Source of the DNA: Lachnospiraceae bacterium
GTDB taxonomy: Bacteria > Bacillota > Clostridia > Lachnospirales > Lachnospiraceae
Assembly: GCA_015056865.1 (NCBI GenBank)
Contig: SVFM01000002.1
Coordinates: 1 to 64,000 of the forward strand
Reading direction: 5' to 3'
Length of the DNA stretch: 64,000 nt
Within the stretch, counting starts at the first letter, position 1. Each line of letters starts with the position of its first letter. Below are positions 17,576-26,854 of this stretch, in pieces. Below the pieces are notes generated by a model. The model did not search any database. It saw nothing but the letters and a program-made list of their open reading frames with translations, and was not told the origin of the DNA. The position numbers were made by a program, and so were the translations under genes.

Positions 17576-18820
17576 TCAATTTATACTGCTTCCTGCCAGA
17601 TAACCTGTGGACCAGGCGATCTGCAGATTAAACCCACCGGTTACCGCATCCAGATCCAACACCTCTCCGGCAAAATACAGTCCCTTTACCTTTTTGGACT
17701 CCATGGTCGAAGGATTTACATCCTTTACGGATACACCGCCCCTGGTGATCACTGCCTCAGCAAAATCTCGGCATCCGGTAACGGTAAGGGGCAGTTTTTT
17801 CATCAATGCCACAAACTTCATCCGCTCCTGTTTTGTGATATCATGCACCTTCTTATCCGGATCAATACCGGATAGGCTGATCATTACAGGCGTCAGTTTT
17901 GCAGGAAAAAGTCCTGTGACCGCATTCTTAAACTGCTTGTTTTTGTTTTCTTCAAAATCCCTTAACAACCGCTTGTCCAACTGTTCCACCGAAAGAGCCG
18001 GCTTTAGATCAATAAAAAGCTGTGCCTTCTCCTGCCAGGCCTTCTCCACATAATGACAGGATGCACTAAGAATCAGCGGACCACTGACACCAAAATGAGT
18101 AAACAACATTTCCCCAAATCCACTGTATATCTCTTTCCCCTGTTTGTAAAGCATGACCTGAACATTTTTCAGAGAAAGTCCCATCAGCCCCCTGCACCAG
18201 CTTTCGCCGGTCTCCAGCGGCACCAACGAAGGCCTGCACTGGGTAACCAGGTGGCCTGTCTGTTCTGCAAACTCGTAACCGTCTCCTGTGGAACCGGTGG
18301 TAGGATAAGAAAGACCGCCGGTAGCCAGAATCACTGCGTCGGCCTCTTCTCTTCCCCCGTCACCAAGCCTGACTCCCACAATCCGGGCGCCTGCACTCTC
18401 GTCCTCCTGGGTACATAATTCGGTTATCTTGGTATGCAGACAAACCCGCACACCCAGTTCCCGCATACTTCTCTGCAAAGCTGCGATCACATCGGATGCA
18501 TGATCGGAAACAGGAAAAACACGCTCTCCTCTTTCCACCTTTAAAGGGCAACCGTTGCGCTCAAAAAAATCCATAGTCTGCCTGTTGTCAAACCCATAAA
18601 ACGCACTGTATAAAAACTTGGAATTGCTCATCACTGCATCAAACAATTCCTCTGTATCACAGGCATTGGTAACATTACATCGCCCTTTACCGGTAATGTA
18701 AATCTTTTTACCAAGCTTTTCATTTTTCTCATATAAAATCACCTGATGACCTATGCCAGCCGCAGCCACAGCCGCCATCATACCGGCAGCTCCGCCGCCC
18801 ACCACAATTACCTTACTCAC
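17576..18820 (-). CDS. NAD(P)/FAD-dependent oxidoreductase, HI0933/YhiN (BaiN) family
   Basis: A 414-residue flavoprotein. The FAD dinucleotide motif GGGAAGMMAA lies at residues 8-17, followed by the GKGRCNVTNAC segment (44-54) that marks the HI0933 family. A C-terminal FAD motif GLYFAGEVLDLDAVTGGFNLQ is at about 380-400 (named in part). The physiological substrate is unknown for most members; one relative, BaiN, has been linked to bile-acid dehydroxylation, which cannot be inferred here. It lies 20 bases after the RpiR-type gene and 32 before cmk, so it is probably co-transcribed with both. Confidence 0.88.
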   Translation of the reverse strand: MSKVIVVGGGAAGMMAAVAAAGIGHQVILYEKNEKLGKKIYITGKGRCNVTNACDTEELFDAVMSNSKFLYSAFYGFDNRQTMDFFERNGCPLKVERGERVFPVSDHASDVIAALQRSMRELGVRVCLHTKITELCTQEDESAGARIVGVRLGDGGREEADAVILATGGLSYPTTGSTGDGYEFAEQTGHLVTQCRPSLVPLETGESWCRGLMGLSLKNVQVMLYKQGKEIYSGFGEMLFTHFGVSGPLILSASCHYVEKAWQEKAQLFIDLKPALSVEQLDKRLLRDFEENKNKQFKNAVTGLFPAKLTPVMISLSGIDPDKKVHDITKQERMKFVALMKKLPLTVTGCRDFAEAVITRGGVSVKDVNPSTMESKKVKGLYFAGEVLDLDAVTGGFNLQIAWSTGYLAGSSIN

Positions 18821-18839
18821 GCTGCTATATCCTTCCCGC

Positions 18840-19760
18840 TCAGATATCTTTCCTCAGAGAATAGTTCAAAATAGGCTCATCTCCGATAAAATTGATCTCA
18901 TCGTTCAAGTACACCTGATAATTATTCCAGGCTTCTTCCAACAACTCCAGTCCCTTCTTCACTTCCTGGGGCCGCCTCTGACAAAGGGCTACCACCAGCG
19001 CATTGATCACGGAAAGAGGCGCTACCAGGGAATCCACAATGGAAAACATGTCACTTCTGGCCAGCAGATTGCAGGAAGAATACAGACACATAGGGGAATG
19101 TACCGCATCTGTAATGGAGATCACCTTGGCATTTCTATCATTGGCAAACTCCATGGCCTTTAATGTGCGCATGGAATACCTGGGAAAACTAATACCAATG
19201 ATTGCATCCTTATTGTCAATTCGCAGCATCTGCTCAAAAGTCTCCGTCACACTGGTGGAGTCAAGCAAGATCACGTTCCCCCTGATCATATTCAAGTAAA
19301 AATGCAAAAATCCCGCCAAGGGAGCACAGCTTCTAAGACCCATGATATAGACGTGTTTTGCCTCTAATATGATATTGATCGCCATTTCAAAGGCCTGGGG
19401 ATCCATATTATTCATGGTATCCTGTATCTTTTCCATGTCTGAGGTCAGAACAGATGTCAAAATCTCTGACTGGGTACTGCTTGCGTACTTCCCACTTACC
19501 TTCTGGGCAGAGGTCAATTTATTTTTAACCCACTCCTCCAAGGCTTTCTGAAACTCCGGATATCCCTCATATCCCAGCCCAGAAGCAAAACGCACCACGG
19601 TGGATTCGCTGATGCCAAGGGTATTTCCCAGCTTTGCAGCCGTCATAAAAACCGCCTGATCGTAATGATCAGATATATAACGCGCGATGGCCTTATGTCC
19701 CTTGCTCATCTTGTCATATTTCCCATTGATCCTGGATATTACGTCATTATTGTATTCCAT
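18840..19760 (-). CDS. MurR/RpiR family transcriptional regulator
   Basis: A 306-residue regulator with an N-terminal HTH_6 DNA-binding domain (about 1-77; KLGNTLGISESTVVRFASGLGYEG, given in part, is the helix-turn-helix) and a C-terminal SIS sugar-phosphate isomerase domain (about 110-240; VYIMGLRSCAPLA and IISISFPRYS-like strands). Relatives sense sugar phosphates. No sugar genes are adjacent, so the target is unknown; the gene precedes the flavoprotein-cmk-ispH-rpsA cluster. ATG 19760 gives the family N-terminus and has AAAGGA upstream; an ORF extension to 19805 is not supported. Confidence 0.87.
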   Translation of the reverse strand: MEYNNDVISRINGKYDKMSKGHKAIARYISDHYDQAVFMTAAKLGNTLGISESTVVRFASGLGYEGYPEFQKALEEWVKNKLTSAQKVSGKYASSTQSEILTSVLTSDMEKIQDTMNNMDPQAFEMAINIILEAKHVYIMGLRSCAPLAGFLHFYLNMIRGNVILLDSTSVTETFEQMLRIDNKDAIIGISFPRYSMRTLKAMEFANDRNAKVISITDAVHSPMCLYSSCNLLARSDMFSIVDSLVAPLSVINALVVALCQRRPQEVKKGLELLEEAWNNYQVYLNDEINFIGDEPILNYSLRKDI

Positions 19761-19810
19761 GAAAATGCCAATCCTTTCCTTTATGGTGCATCGCCCATCT
19801 AACACTTGTT

Positions 19811-19840
19811 ATCTTATCAGAATGCGGGGAAAACTGTCAA
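19811..19840 (-). promoter_or_regulatory. Promoter upstream of the RpiR-type regulator
   Basis: Minus-strand TTGACA (19835-19840), 18-base spacer and TAAGAT (19811-19816). It could drive the whole RpiR-flavoprotein-cmk-ispH-rpsA cluster. Confidence 0.65.
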
Positions 19841-19865
19841 TAAAATTCATCGTACAAAACAGTGG

Positions 19866-19902
19866 CATAAAAACAGGAGCATCACACCATGCGACGCTCC
19901 TG
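19866..19902 (-). terminator. Rho-independent terminator of the decarboxylase operon
   Basis: Stem CAGGAGCATC (19874-19883) with GACGCTCCTG (19893-19902), one G-U pair, followed on the minus strand by TTTTTA. It lies directly after the 5S-type subunit gene. Confidence 0.9.
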
Positions 19903-19919
19903 AAATTAATTGCTATAGA

Positions 19920-21347
19920 TTATACGGGATAAGCACCATTCTTGGTATCTGCCTGGGTAGGATCGATCTTTTCCTGCTGGGCCTGACGATACTTAAAGAA
20001 CTCCGTAGCAACCTGAGGGAACAGTGCGTAGGACAGCACGTCCTCATCCTGCTGCTTCCATTCAGCCATCTCATCTTCCAGCTTATCCAGCTCATTCTCG
20101 ATCAGATCTGCGGGACGGCAGGTAATTCTCTCCTCACCGGGGATAACCTTGTCGATCACCTCCTGATTCATAGGCTTAACCGTCTGGCCATACTCACCGC
20201 GAAGAACTGCCTTGGTCTCCTTGGTAGCCATCTTATATCTCTCACCCATAAGTACATTAAACACAGCCTGGGTACCTACGATCTGAGAAGAAGGGGTAAC
20301 CAGAGGTGGCTCGCCCAAGTCCTTACGCACCTCGGGGATCTCCTTCAATACATCATAGTATTTATCTTCTGCATTCTGCTCCTTCAGCTGGCTCACCATG
20401 TTGGAAAGCATGCCGCCGGGCACCTGATACAGCAGGGTCTTGATATCAACACCCATCACCTTAGGATTGAGCAGGCCGTTTGCCAAGCACTCGTCTCTGT
20501 AAGGACGGAAATAGTCTGCGATCTCAGCCAGCAGATTCTGATCAAAGCCGGTATCATACTCAGTTCCTCTGAAGGTTTCTACCATAACCTCCGTTGCGGG
20601 CTGGGAAGTACCCAGAGCAAAAGGACTCATAGCGGTGTCGATCACATCCACACCGGCCTCTACAGCCTTTAAGTATGTCATGCTGGCAACACCTGAAGTA
20701 TAATGTGTATGCAACTGAATGGGCAGATTTGTAACGCTCTTCATGGCGGTGATCATCTCTGTTGCCTTGTAGGGAAGCAGCAGACCTGCCATATCCTTGA
20801 TACAGATAGAATCCGCACCCATGGCTTCAATCTTTTTCGCCATATCCGTCCAGTATTCCAAAGTATATGCATCACCCAGAGTATAAGACAGCGCGATCTG
20901 GGCATGGCCTCTGCCCTCTTGTGCCTTGATCTTATTGGTAGCATCTACTGCCGCCTGCAGATTGCGCAGGTCATTCAGGCAGTCAAAGATACGAATGATA
21001 TCGATTCCGTTTGCTACAGATTTCTGTACAAAATACTCTACCACATCATCTGCATAAGGTCTGTAACCCAGAATATTCTGGCCTCTAAAGAGCATCTGCA
21101 GCTTGGTATTCTTAAATCCGTCACGCAGCTTTCTCAGTCTCTCCCAGGGATCTTCCTTCAGGAAACGAAGGGATGCGTCAAAGGTAGCACCACCCCAGCA
21201 CTCCACAGAATGATAACCAACCTGATCCATCTTTTCTACAATAGGAAGCATGTTGTCGGTAGGCATTCTGGTTGCGATCAGGGACTGATGCGCGTCACGC
21301 AGAATGGTTTCCGTTATCTTAATCGGCTTTTTAGCTTGTTCTGACAT
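19920..21347 (-). CDS. oadA: Oxaloacetate decarboxylase alpha / transcarboxylase 5S-type carboxyltransferase subunit
   Basis: A 475-residue TIM-barrel carboxyltransferase of the HMGL-like/PYC_OADA family that transfers carboxyl between biotin and oxaloacetate/pyruvate. Metal and active-site residues are visible: D18 and H20 in TILRDAHQ, K184 in CIKDMAG (the carbamylated lysine of the 5S subunit at the same number) and the H213-x-H215 pair. It stops after the conserved PYC_OADA domain and lacks a fused biotin domain, matching a separate carrier gene in the operon. ATG 21347 has GGAGG eight bases upstream. It is the last gene of a five-gene operon. Confidence 0.92.
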   Translation of the reverse strand: MSEQAKKPIKITETILRDAHQSLIATRMPTDNMLPIVEKMDQVGYHSVECWGGATFDASLRFLKEDPWERLRKLRDGFKNTKLQMLFRGQNILGYRPYADDVVEYFVQKSVANGIDIIRIFDCLNDLRNLQAAVDATNKIKAQEGRGHAQIALSYTLGDAYTLEYWTDMAKKIEAMGADSICIKDMAGLLLPYKATEMITAMKSVTNLPIQLHTHYTSGVASMTYLKAVEAGVDVIDTAMSPFALGTSQPATEVMVETFRGTEYDTGFDQNLLAEIADYFRPYRDECLANGLLNPKVMGVDIKTLLYQVPGGMLSNMVSQLKEQNAEDKYYDVLKEIPEVRKDLGEPPLVTPSSQIVGTQAVFNVLMGERYKMATKETKAVLRGEYGQTVKPMNQEVIDKVIPGEERITCRPADLIENELDKLEDEMAEWKQQDEDVLSYALFPQVATEFFKYRQAQQEKIDPTQADTKNGAYPV

Positions 21348-21402
21348 TCCATTTTCCTCCATAATTATTTAGATATATATTATCTCTGATTCTTACATCT
21401 CT

Positions 21403-22554
21403 TTAGAATACACCGAAGATAGCCATAAAGGTACCTGCTGCAACCGCTGTACCAACCACACCGGCCACATTAGGGCCCATAGCATGCATCAGCAGGAAGT
21501 TGGTAGGATCAGACTCTGCACCCACCTTCTGGGAAACACGGGCTGCCATAGGCACCGCGGACACACCTGCAGAACCGATCAGCGGGTTTACCTTGCCCTT
21601 GGTGAGAATACACATCAGCTTACCAAACAATACACCGGCTGCGGTACCGAAGGCAAATGCGATCAGACCCAAAGCAACGATCTTCAGGGTATCCCAGTTC
21701 AGGAAAGCTTCCGCGCTGGTGGTGGCACCTACAGAAGTGCCCAACAAAATAACGACTATGTACATCAGCGCATTGGACGCAGTCTCTGTCAGCTGTCTTA
21801 CCACGCCGGACTCTCTGAACAGGTTACCCAGCATCAACATACCTACAAGAGGCGCTGTGGTAGGCAGGATCAAAGATACCACGATGGTAACCACGATGGG
21901 GAACAGAATCTTCTCCAGTTTGGAAACGGGACGAAGCTGACCCATCTTGATCTTTCTCTCTTTTTCTGTGGTCAGCAGCCTCATGATAGGCGGCTGAATG
22001 ATAGGCACCAGTGACATGTAGGAATAGGCTGCCACTGCGATCGGTCCCAAAAGGCCCGTTTGGCTCAGCTTACTAGCCAGAAAGATAGAGGTCGGACCGT
22101 CTGCACCACCAATGATGGAAATTGCTGCCGCTGCCTTGTCATTAAAGCCTAGCGCAATGGCGCCAAAATATGCCGCAAAGATACCGAACTGTGCTGCAGC
22201 ACCCAGCAGAAAGCTCTTGGGGTTGGCGATCAGCGGGCCAAAGTCAGTCATTGCACCCACGCCCATGAAGATCAGGGACGGCAGAATCGCCCATTCATCC
22301 AAGAGGTAGAAATAATACAGTAAGCCGCCTACGCCGTTTGAGGCTTCTTCCGGACTGATCATAATATCCGGATAGATATTTACCAGCAGCATACCGAACG
22401 CTATCGGCGTCAAAAGAAGGGGTTCAAATCCTTTCGCGATAGCCAGATAAAGGAACACGCAGGCAACAAGGATCATGACATAGTTTCCCCAGGTCAGGTT
22501 AAAAAACGCTGTCTGATGCAACAGATTGTCTAACGTATTTGTAATATAATCCAT
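21403..22554 (-). CDS. oadB: Sodium-translocating decarboxylase beta subunit
   Basis: A 383-residue membrane protein with about nine to eleven helices that decarboxylates carboxybiotin and couples this to Na+ export. The signature segments [10 protein letters not shown] (about 150-159) and [14 protein letters not shown] (about 328-341) hold the Na+-binding aspartate and serine region. Homologues are shared by oxaloacetate, methylmalonyl-CoA and glutaconyl-CoA decarboxylases, so this gene does not by itself reveal the substrate. It sits between the biotin carrier and the 5S-type subunit, with a good AGGAGG site. Confidence 0.95.
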   Translation of the reverse strand: MDYITNTLDNLLHQTAFFNLTWGNYVMILVACVFLYLAIAKGFEPLLLTPIAFGMLLVNIYPDIMISPEEASNGVGGLLYYFYLLDEWAILPSLIFMGVGAMTDFGPLIANPKSFLLGAAAQFGIFAAYFGAIALGFNDKAAAAISIIGGADGPTSIFLASKLSQTGLLGPIAVAAYSYMSLVPIIQPPIMRLLTTEKERKIKMGQLRPVSKLEKILFPIVVTIVVSLILPTTAPLVGMLMLGNLFRESGVVRQLTETASNALMYIVVILLGTSVGATTSAEAFLNWDTLKIVALGLIAFAFGTAAGVLFGKLMCILTKGKVNPLIGSAGVSAVPMAARVSQKVGAESDPTNFLLMHAMGPNVAGVVGTAVAAGTFMAIFGVF

Positions 22555-22579
22555 TTGTTGACCTCCTGTAATCTATCGC

Positions 22580-22996
22580 TTAGTTCAATGTAGCCAGAGT
22601 AGCGCCAGCCTCCACTGCATCACCTACTGCCACGTCGATGCTTGCAACAGTACCATCCTCAGGAGCAACAACGGGAATTTCCATCTTCATAGCTTCCAGA
22701 ATCAGAACAGCGTCACCCTTCTTAACTGCCTGGCCTACGCTTGCTTCAAGCTTAAATACTTTTCCGGCTGCACCAGCTTCAATCTTGATGCTTCCGGCAC
22801 TGCCGGCCTTTGCTGCAGGAGCCGGTGCTGCTGCAGGTGCGGGAGCCGCTGCGGGAGCGGGTGCTGCTGCGGGAGCTGCCTTGGGAGCCGCCTTAGGTGC
22901 TGCGGGAGCTACCGGTCTTACTGCGCCTGTGCTCACACCTTCTTCAACTACAACATCATATACGTTTCCGTTTACGGTAATGGTATAATTCTTCAT
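22580..22996 (-). CDS. Biotin/lipoyl-attachment carrier protein of the decarboxylase
   Basis: A 138-residue biotin carrier. A short N-terminal domain (1-25) is joined by an alanine-proline linker (about 29-62, repeats of AAPAP type) to a biotinyl domain (about 65-138). The biotinylated lysine is K104 in EAMKME. The linker gives the flexibility to swing between the carboxyltransferases and OadB. ATG 22996 has GGAGG upstream. It corresponds to the 1.3S subunit of transcarboxylase and the gamma-type carrier of sodium-pump decarboxylases. Confidence 0.95.
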   Translation of the reverse strand: MKNYTITVNGNVYDVVVEEGVSTGAVRPVAPAAPKAAPKAAPAAAPAPAAAPAPAAAPAPAAKAGSAGSIKIEAGAAGKVFKLEASVGQAVKKGDAVLILEAMKMEIPVVAPEDGTVASIDVAVGDAVEAGATLATLN

Positions 22997-23014
22997 TTTT
23001 TTATCCTCCAATTC

Positions 23015-23842
23015 TTATCTTCTCACTCTTCTGATAGACCTTACCACGAATCCGTCCGTGGAAGTTGCACCTTCATATGCTGCGATCGCAGCTGCAATAA
23101 CAGCCACCAGTTCCAGGTCGTCAGACAACTCTTCTTTTTCAACGATCTGCGGAACCGCGGTGCTTACATTTTCTGTTGCTACACCTGCTTTTTCTACCTT
23201 GTCATCCTTTCGCTTTGACTTAGCCTGCAGTTTGGGAATCACACCCAGAGCGGAAATAATCAGACTGATCAGGATCAGCACTGCAAATACGGTTCCCATA
23301 CCAAGCAAGGTATTCAGGCCTGCCTTGGTCATAGCATCCCCCATGGTATCGTTGGGATTGAGTGCTATGGCATTCAGGGTCAGGAAAAGATCATTGCTGT
23401 AAATAAATTCTCCGGTAGCATCCTTCAGCGTTCCCATTACCGGCACACTGATGATGATCTCCTTCTCGGTAACCTTTGCGGTGGGTTCGCCCAACTCTGT
23501 AATCTCACCGATACTGTCAAAGGCACTGTTAAAGGATGTGATACCGCTTAAAACAGCACTTCCGTCCACATATACATGGATCTGAGATCCGCTTGCATAC
23601 AACCAACCGTAGATGGTATCCTCCATGATATACTGCAATTCATCTTTATTGTATTCAGCAAGATAACGGTCTGCCATCTCATCATCCGCAAAGTTGCTCA
23701 TATAAGGGATAACCAGTTCAGTGGAGATCAGCTTTGCCATCTCGGCACCGGCCGTGTCCTTTGCACTAATCGTTTCATTTCCACAGGCAGTCATACCGAA
23801 GATACAGGTAAGAGCACATAATATTGCCAATACTTTCTTCAT
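23015..23842 (-). CDS. OadG-type decarboxylase subunit with N-terminal lipoprotein domain
   Basis: A 275-residue protein that joins two parts. Residues 1-20 are a lipoprotein signal with MTAC ending in C20, followed by an extracytoplasmic domain (about 21-170) without a recognised fold. A membrane helix (about 178-204, starting GMGTVFAVLIL) and cytoplasmic tail match the OadG family, the small subunit that holds sodium-pump decarboxylases together. Classical OadG is only about 80-110 residues, so the outside domain is extra. It lies 15 bases after the carboxyltransferase gene. Confidence 0.82.
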   Translation of the reverse strand: MKKVLAILCALTCIFGMTACGNETISAKDTAGAEMAKLISTELVIPYMSNFADDEMADRYLAEYNKDELQYIMEDTIYGWLYASGSQIHVYVDGSAVLSGITSFNSAFDSIGEITELGEPTAKVTEKEIIISVPVMGTLKDATGEFIYSNDLFLTLNAIALNPNDTMGDAMTKAGLNTLLGMGTVFAVLILISLIISALGVIPKLQAKSKRKDDKVEKAGVATENVSTAVPQIVEKEELSDDLELVAVIAAAIAAYEGATSTDGFVVRSIRRVRR

Positions 23843-23857
23843 ATCAACTCACCCTTT

Positions 23858-25285
23858 CTAAACTGTCCCATGTTTTTTGGAAGGACGCTCCTCCCTCTTT
23901 GTAAACAGCATCTCCAACGCGCCGATCAAATACTTTCTGGTATCTGCGGGCTCTATGATCTGATCCACATATCCTCTTCTTGCCGCGCTGGTCACACTGT
24001 TTTGCAGCTGCGCATATTCTACAGCCTTCTGGCCAATCAAATCTGCACCCTGGCCTTCATACATGATCTTAGCTGCCAGCTTGGCATCCATACATCCAAT
24101 CTCTGCACCAGGCCATGCAATGGTAATATCTGCTCCTGTAGCCTTGGAATTCATAACGGTATAGGCTGTGCCGTAAGCTTTACCGATCACCACATTGATC
24201 TTGGGCACTATAGCATCCGCAAAAGCATATGTAAGAGAAGCTGCTGCCTTTGCAATACGGCTTTCACAGCACTCACATGCCCTGAAACCGGTCACATTCG
24301 TAATGGTAATTACGGGAATATTGAAAGCATCACAGAATTTCACAAACTCTGTCGCTTTTTCACATCCGTTGGGTGAAAGGGCAGTCTCATACTTCTCTGT
24401 CACGTTCCCTTCCTCATCCAACTTTTCGCTGCGGTTTGCAACCGCACCTACAGTCTGTCCGTCCAGTTTGATAAATCCGGTCACCATTTCAGGTGCATAA
24501 TCCTTCTTCACTTCCACAAACAGATTACCGTCTGCGATCACGGAAAGCATCGCTCCGGTATCGCCTGCGTAACCTTCCAGGCCTGCACATACTCTGTTCA
24601 GATCATCCTCACACTCACGAAGTGTATCCTCTGTATTGTTTGCAGGAAGCATGCTTACCAGCAATCTGATCTGTGCCAGAATATCTTCTTCCGTTCCTGC
24701 CACATCTACATTGCCGGTCTTCTTGCACTGGAAATCTGCAGCAGAGGTATCACACTTTGCTGTGGTGTTGCCTGCCAGTGCATTGGGGGAGTTTACGAAA
24801 AGTCTGCCGCTCTTTTCTTCCATAAAAGTAAAGTCAGACATTGCTGAAAGCACTGCCAGACCGCCGCCACAGCCACCGAACACACCTGTCAGCTGGGGAA
24901 TCACGCCGGAAGCCAAAGCCTGCTTCTTATAAAGTTCTCCAAATGCATTCAGCGCATCTGTGGACTCCTGCAGACGAAGTCCGGCGGAATCCAAAAGACC
25001 GATCACCGGTGTTCCTGTCTTCAGCGCCAGATCATAGATATTAGCAATTTTCTTTGCATGCATCTCGCCCACTGTGCCGTTTAACACAGACGCATCCTGG
25101 CTGTACACATACACCGGACTGCCGCCGATAGAACCATAGCCGGTGATCACACCATCGGACGGAGTATCGGTATGTTTCAGATCAAAATCAGTGGCTCTCG
25201 CCGTTACAAGCGCACCGATCTCAACGAAACTGTTGTCATCGAGCAAAGCGGTTATTCTTTGGCTCGCTTTTGAAGTAATACTCAT
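23858..25285 (-). CDS. Acyl-CoA carboxyltransferase (12S / MmdA-like subunit)
   Basis: A 475-residue carboxyltransferase with two crotonase-like halves, of the family of propionyl-CoA carboxylase beta, methylmalonyl-CoA decarboxylase alpha and transcarboxylase 12S. The N-half has SQDASVLNGTVGEMHAKK (about 66-83) and the oxyanion segment FGGCGGGLAVLSAMSDF (about 140-156); the C-half has the second glycine-rich CoA site ending in AWPGAEIGCMDAK (about 393-405). It is shorter than most members (about 510), mainly in the mid and C-terminal parts. ATG 25285 follows GGAGGGC. It is the first gene of the operon and implies a CoA-ester substrate. Confidence 0.88.
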   Translation of the reverse strand: MSITSKASQRITALLDDNSFVEIGALVTARATDFDLKHTDTPSDGVITGYGSIGGSPVYVYSQDASVLNGTVGEMHAKKIANIYDLALKTGTPVIGLLDSAGLRLQESTDALNAFGELYKKQALASGVIPQLTGVFGGCGGGLAVLSAMSDFTFMEEKSGRLFVNSPNALAGNTTAKCDTSAADFQCKKTGNVDVAGTEEDILAQIRLLVSMLPANNTEDTLRECEDDLNRVCAGLEGYAGDTGAMLSVIADGNLFVEVKKDYAPEMVTGFIKLDGQTVGAVANRSEKLDEEGNVTEKYETALSPNGCEKATEFVKFCDAFNIPVITITNVTGFRACECCESRIAKAAASLTYAFADAIVPKINVVIGKAYGTAYTVMNSKATGADITIAWPGAEIGCMDAKLAAKIMYEGQGADLIGQKAVEYAQLQNSVTSAARRGYVDQIIEPADTRKYLIGALEMLFTKREERPSKKHGTV

Positions 25286-25388
25286 GTTTCTGCCCTCCAT
25301 TTATATTAAATAATTTATAACAATTTCCGCAGGGGATTCAAAATAAACCAATTCCCCCCCATTATCATTTTCCTGCTTAGTATAACAT

Positions 25389-25426
25389 AAAAAATGTAAT
25401 TCGCCTAGAGCAAATTACATTTTTTT
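25389..25426. terminator. Bidirectional-looking terminator downstream of dacF-type gene
   Basis: A perfect 13-bp A/T-rich stem (AAAAAATGTAATT, 25389-25401, with 25413-25425) with an 11-base loop. It lies after the carboxypeptidase gene and before the decarboxylase operon, with T runs on both strands. Confidence 0.75.
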
Positions 25427-25437
25427 ACAACATTTAT

Positions 25438-26745
25438 TTACCGTCCCAGAAAAAAAATTCCCAAAATTTTTTCCAAGCACCACGAAAAATCAATTTTATC
25501 AATAGACCGGGATGCGACGATTTGTTCTGTAAATATATTTTCGCCGTTCAGACTGTAGGTGATCAGCCCCACCTGCATCCCCTCTGACACCGGTGCCTGT
25601 AGATTCTTTGGTAGCTTAACAGTCACTTCCACCTTCTCATGTTCTCCCAGAAGCATCCCTGTAAATTCACTTCTGTCCTGTATCTTGATCCGCAGTCCTG
25701 TACTGGCCTGCTCTCCCAATCTGTCTGTCTGCCCTTCCTCCACTTTCAGTGCGGGAAGCTCCGACTGGTCACAGACAAAATCCTCCAACCGGCATAGTTC
25801 ATAATTTTTCAGCCCGTATTCCATCAGCCTGCGGGTATCCGACCACTTCCAGCTCTTGTTGTTTGGCCAGCCGCAGGCAAGCAGTGCTACCGTATACTTC
25901 TTTCCCTCCCGTTCCAACGCCCCCACATAACAATATCCGGCTGCATTGGTAAATCCGGTCTTCCCCGTCAAGGCCCCATCCATCATATCAAGAAAACTGT
26001 TGTGATTGGTACAGGTATGGCTGCGGCTCCCGGACACATCCGCAAAGGAATAACTTCTCTGCCGGGTAATTTCAAGGAACTCCTCTTTATGGGGGGATTC
26101 CCATGCACAGTAGCGCATTACCAAAGCCAGTTCCTCTGCTGTGGTACTATGTATCTTTTCCACACTACCACTCTCCGTGGCCAGCTGCTGCGAAGCATCC
26201 AGACCATTAGGCGTGATGTACCAAGTGTTTTCACAGCCGAGTTCTTTAGCTTTGGCGTTCATCAAGGTTGCAAAAGCCGAAACCGCCTGCTTGCTTTCTT
26301 CTACACTTCGCTGGGTCGTGGCATGCAGCTGCAAACTCTTGGCTCCTATATGTTCCGCAATTGCCACCGCTGTGTCATTGTGAGATTCCAGCATCAAGGA
26401 ATACAACAGATCTCCCAGCCGATAAACAGTTCCTTTCTTCATCCCCAGATGCACCTTGGGCTGTGATGCCGCGTAGGCTGAAACCTCCACTTCCTCCTCA
26501 AGGCCGGCATTTTCCAAAGCCACAATACAGGTCATGATCTTCGTCGTACTGGCCATAGGCATCACCTGATCACCGTTTTTTTCATAGAGCACTCTGCCGC
26601 TCTCCCCGTCCATCAGCACAGCCGCTTTGGCATATAGGTCATATTCCCCCAGTTCCATAGTCGCCCGGACAGGCAAAACTACACTAGTCCACATATAACA
26701 AGTCAACAAAATCGCTGACAATACTCTCTTTAACCCTTTTTTCAT
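25438..26745 (-). CDS. D-alanyl-D-alanine carboxypeptidase (S11 family), copy 1
   Basis: A 435-residue low-molecular-weight penicillin-binding protein that trims D-Ala from the stem peptide outside the membrane. Residues 8-28 form a signal peptide. The catalytic motifs are S66-T-T-K69, S121-H-N123 and K262-T-G264. The C-terminal PBP5-type beta domain (about 320-400) is followed by a hydrophobic stretch (about 415-432) that may anchor it. It resembles the DacF/DacB group. It lies after a terminator of scpB and is probably its own transcript. Confidence 0.92.
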   Translation of the reverse strand: MKKGLKRVLSAILLTCYMWTSVVLPVRATMELGEYDLYAKAAVLMDGESGRVLYEKNGDQVMPMASTTKIMTCIVALENAGLEEEVEVSAYAASQPKVHLGMKKGTVYRLGDLLYSLMLESHNDTAVAIAEHIGAKSLQLHATTQRSVEESKQAVSAFATLMNAKAKELGCENTWYITPNGLDASQQLATESGSVEKIHSTTAEELALVMRYCAWESPHKEEFLEITRQRSYSFADVSGSRSHTCTNHNSFLDMMDGALTGKTGFTNAAGYCYVGALEREGKKYTVALLACGWPNNKSWKWSDTRRLMEYGLKNYELCRLEDFVCDQSELPALKVEEGQTDRLGEQASTGLRIKIQDRSEFTGMLLGEHEKVEVTVKLPKNLQAPVSEGMQVGLITYSLNGENIFTEQIVASRSIDKIDFSWCLEKILGIFFLGR

Positions 26746-26803
26746 GCTCTTCCTCTTAACCCTACTTCCTTCTATATTTATGAAGAGTTCACGGAAAAGA
26801 ACA

Positions 26804-26840
26804 CAAAAAAAGAGCTCCCGAAAAGCGAACTTTCAGGAGC
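26804..26840 (-). terminator. Rho-independent terminator after scpB
   Basis: Stem GCTCCCGAAAAG (26814-26825) with CTTTCAGGAGC (26830-26840) and a loop of four. The minus strand continues as TCTTTTTTTGTG. Confidence 0.9.
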
Positions 26841-26854
26841 ACCGATGATTTAGA

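Noticed and set aside
22790..22920. GC-rich tandem repeat
   Set aside because: It encodes the alanine-proline linker of the biotin carrier and is normal for this family.
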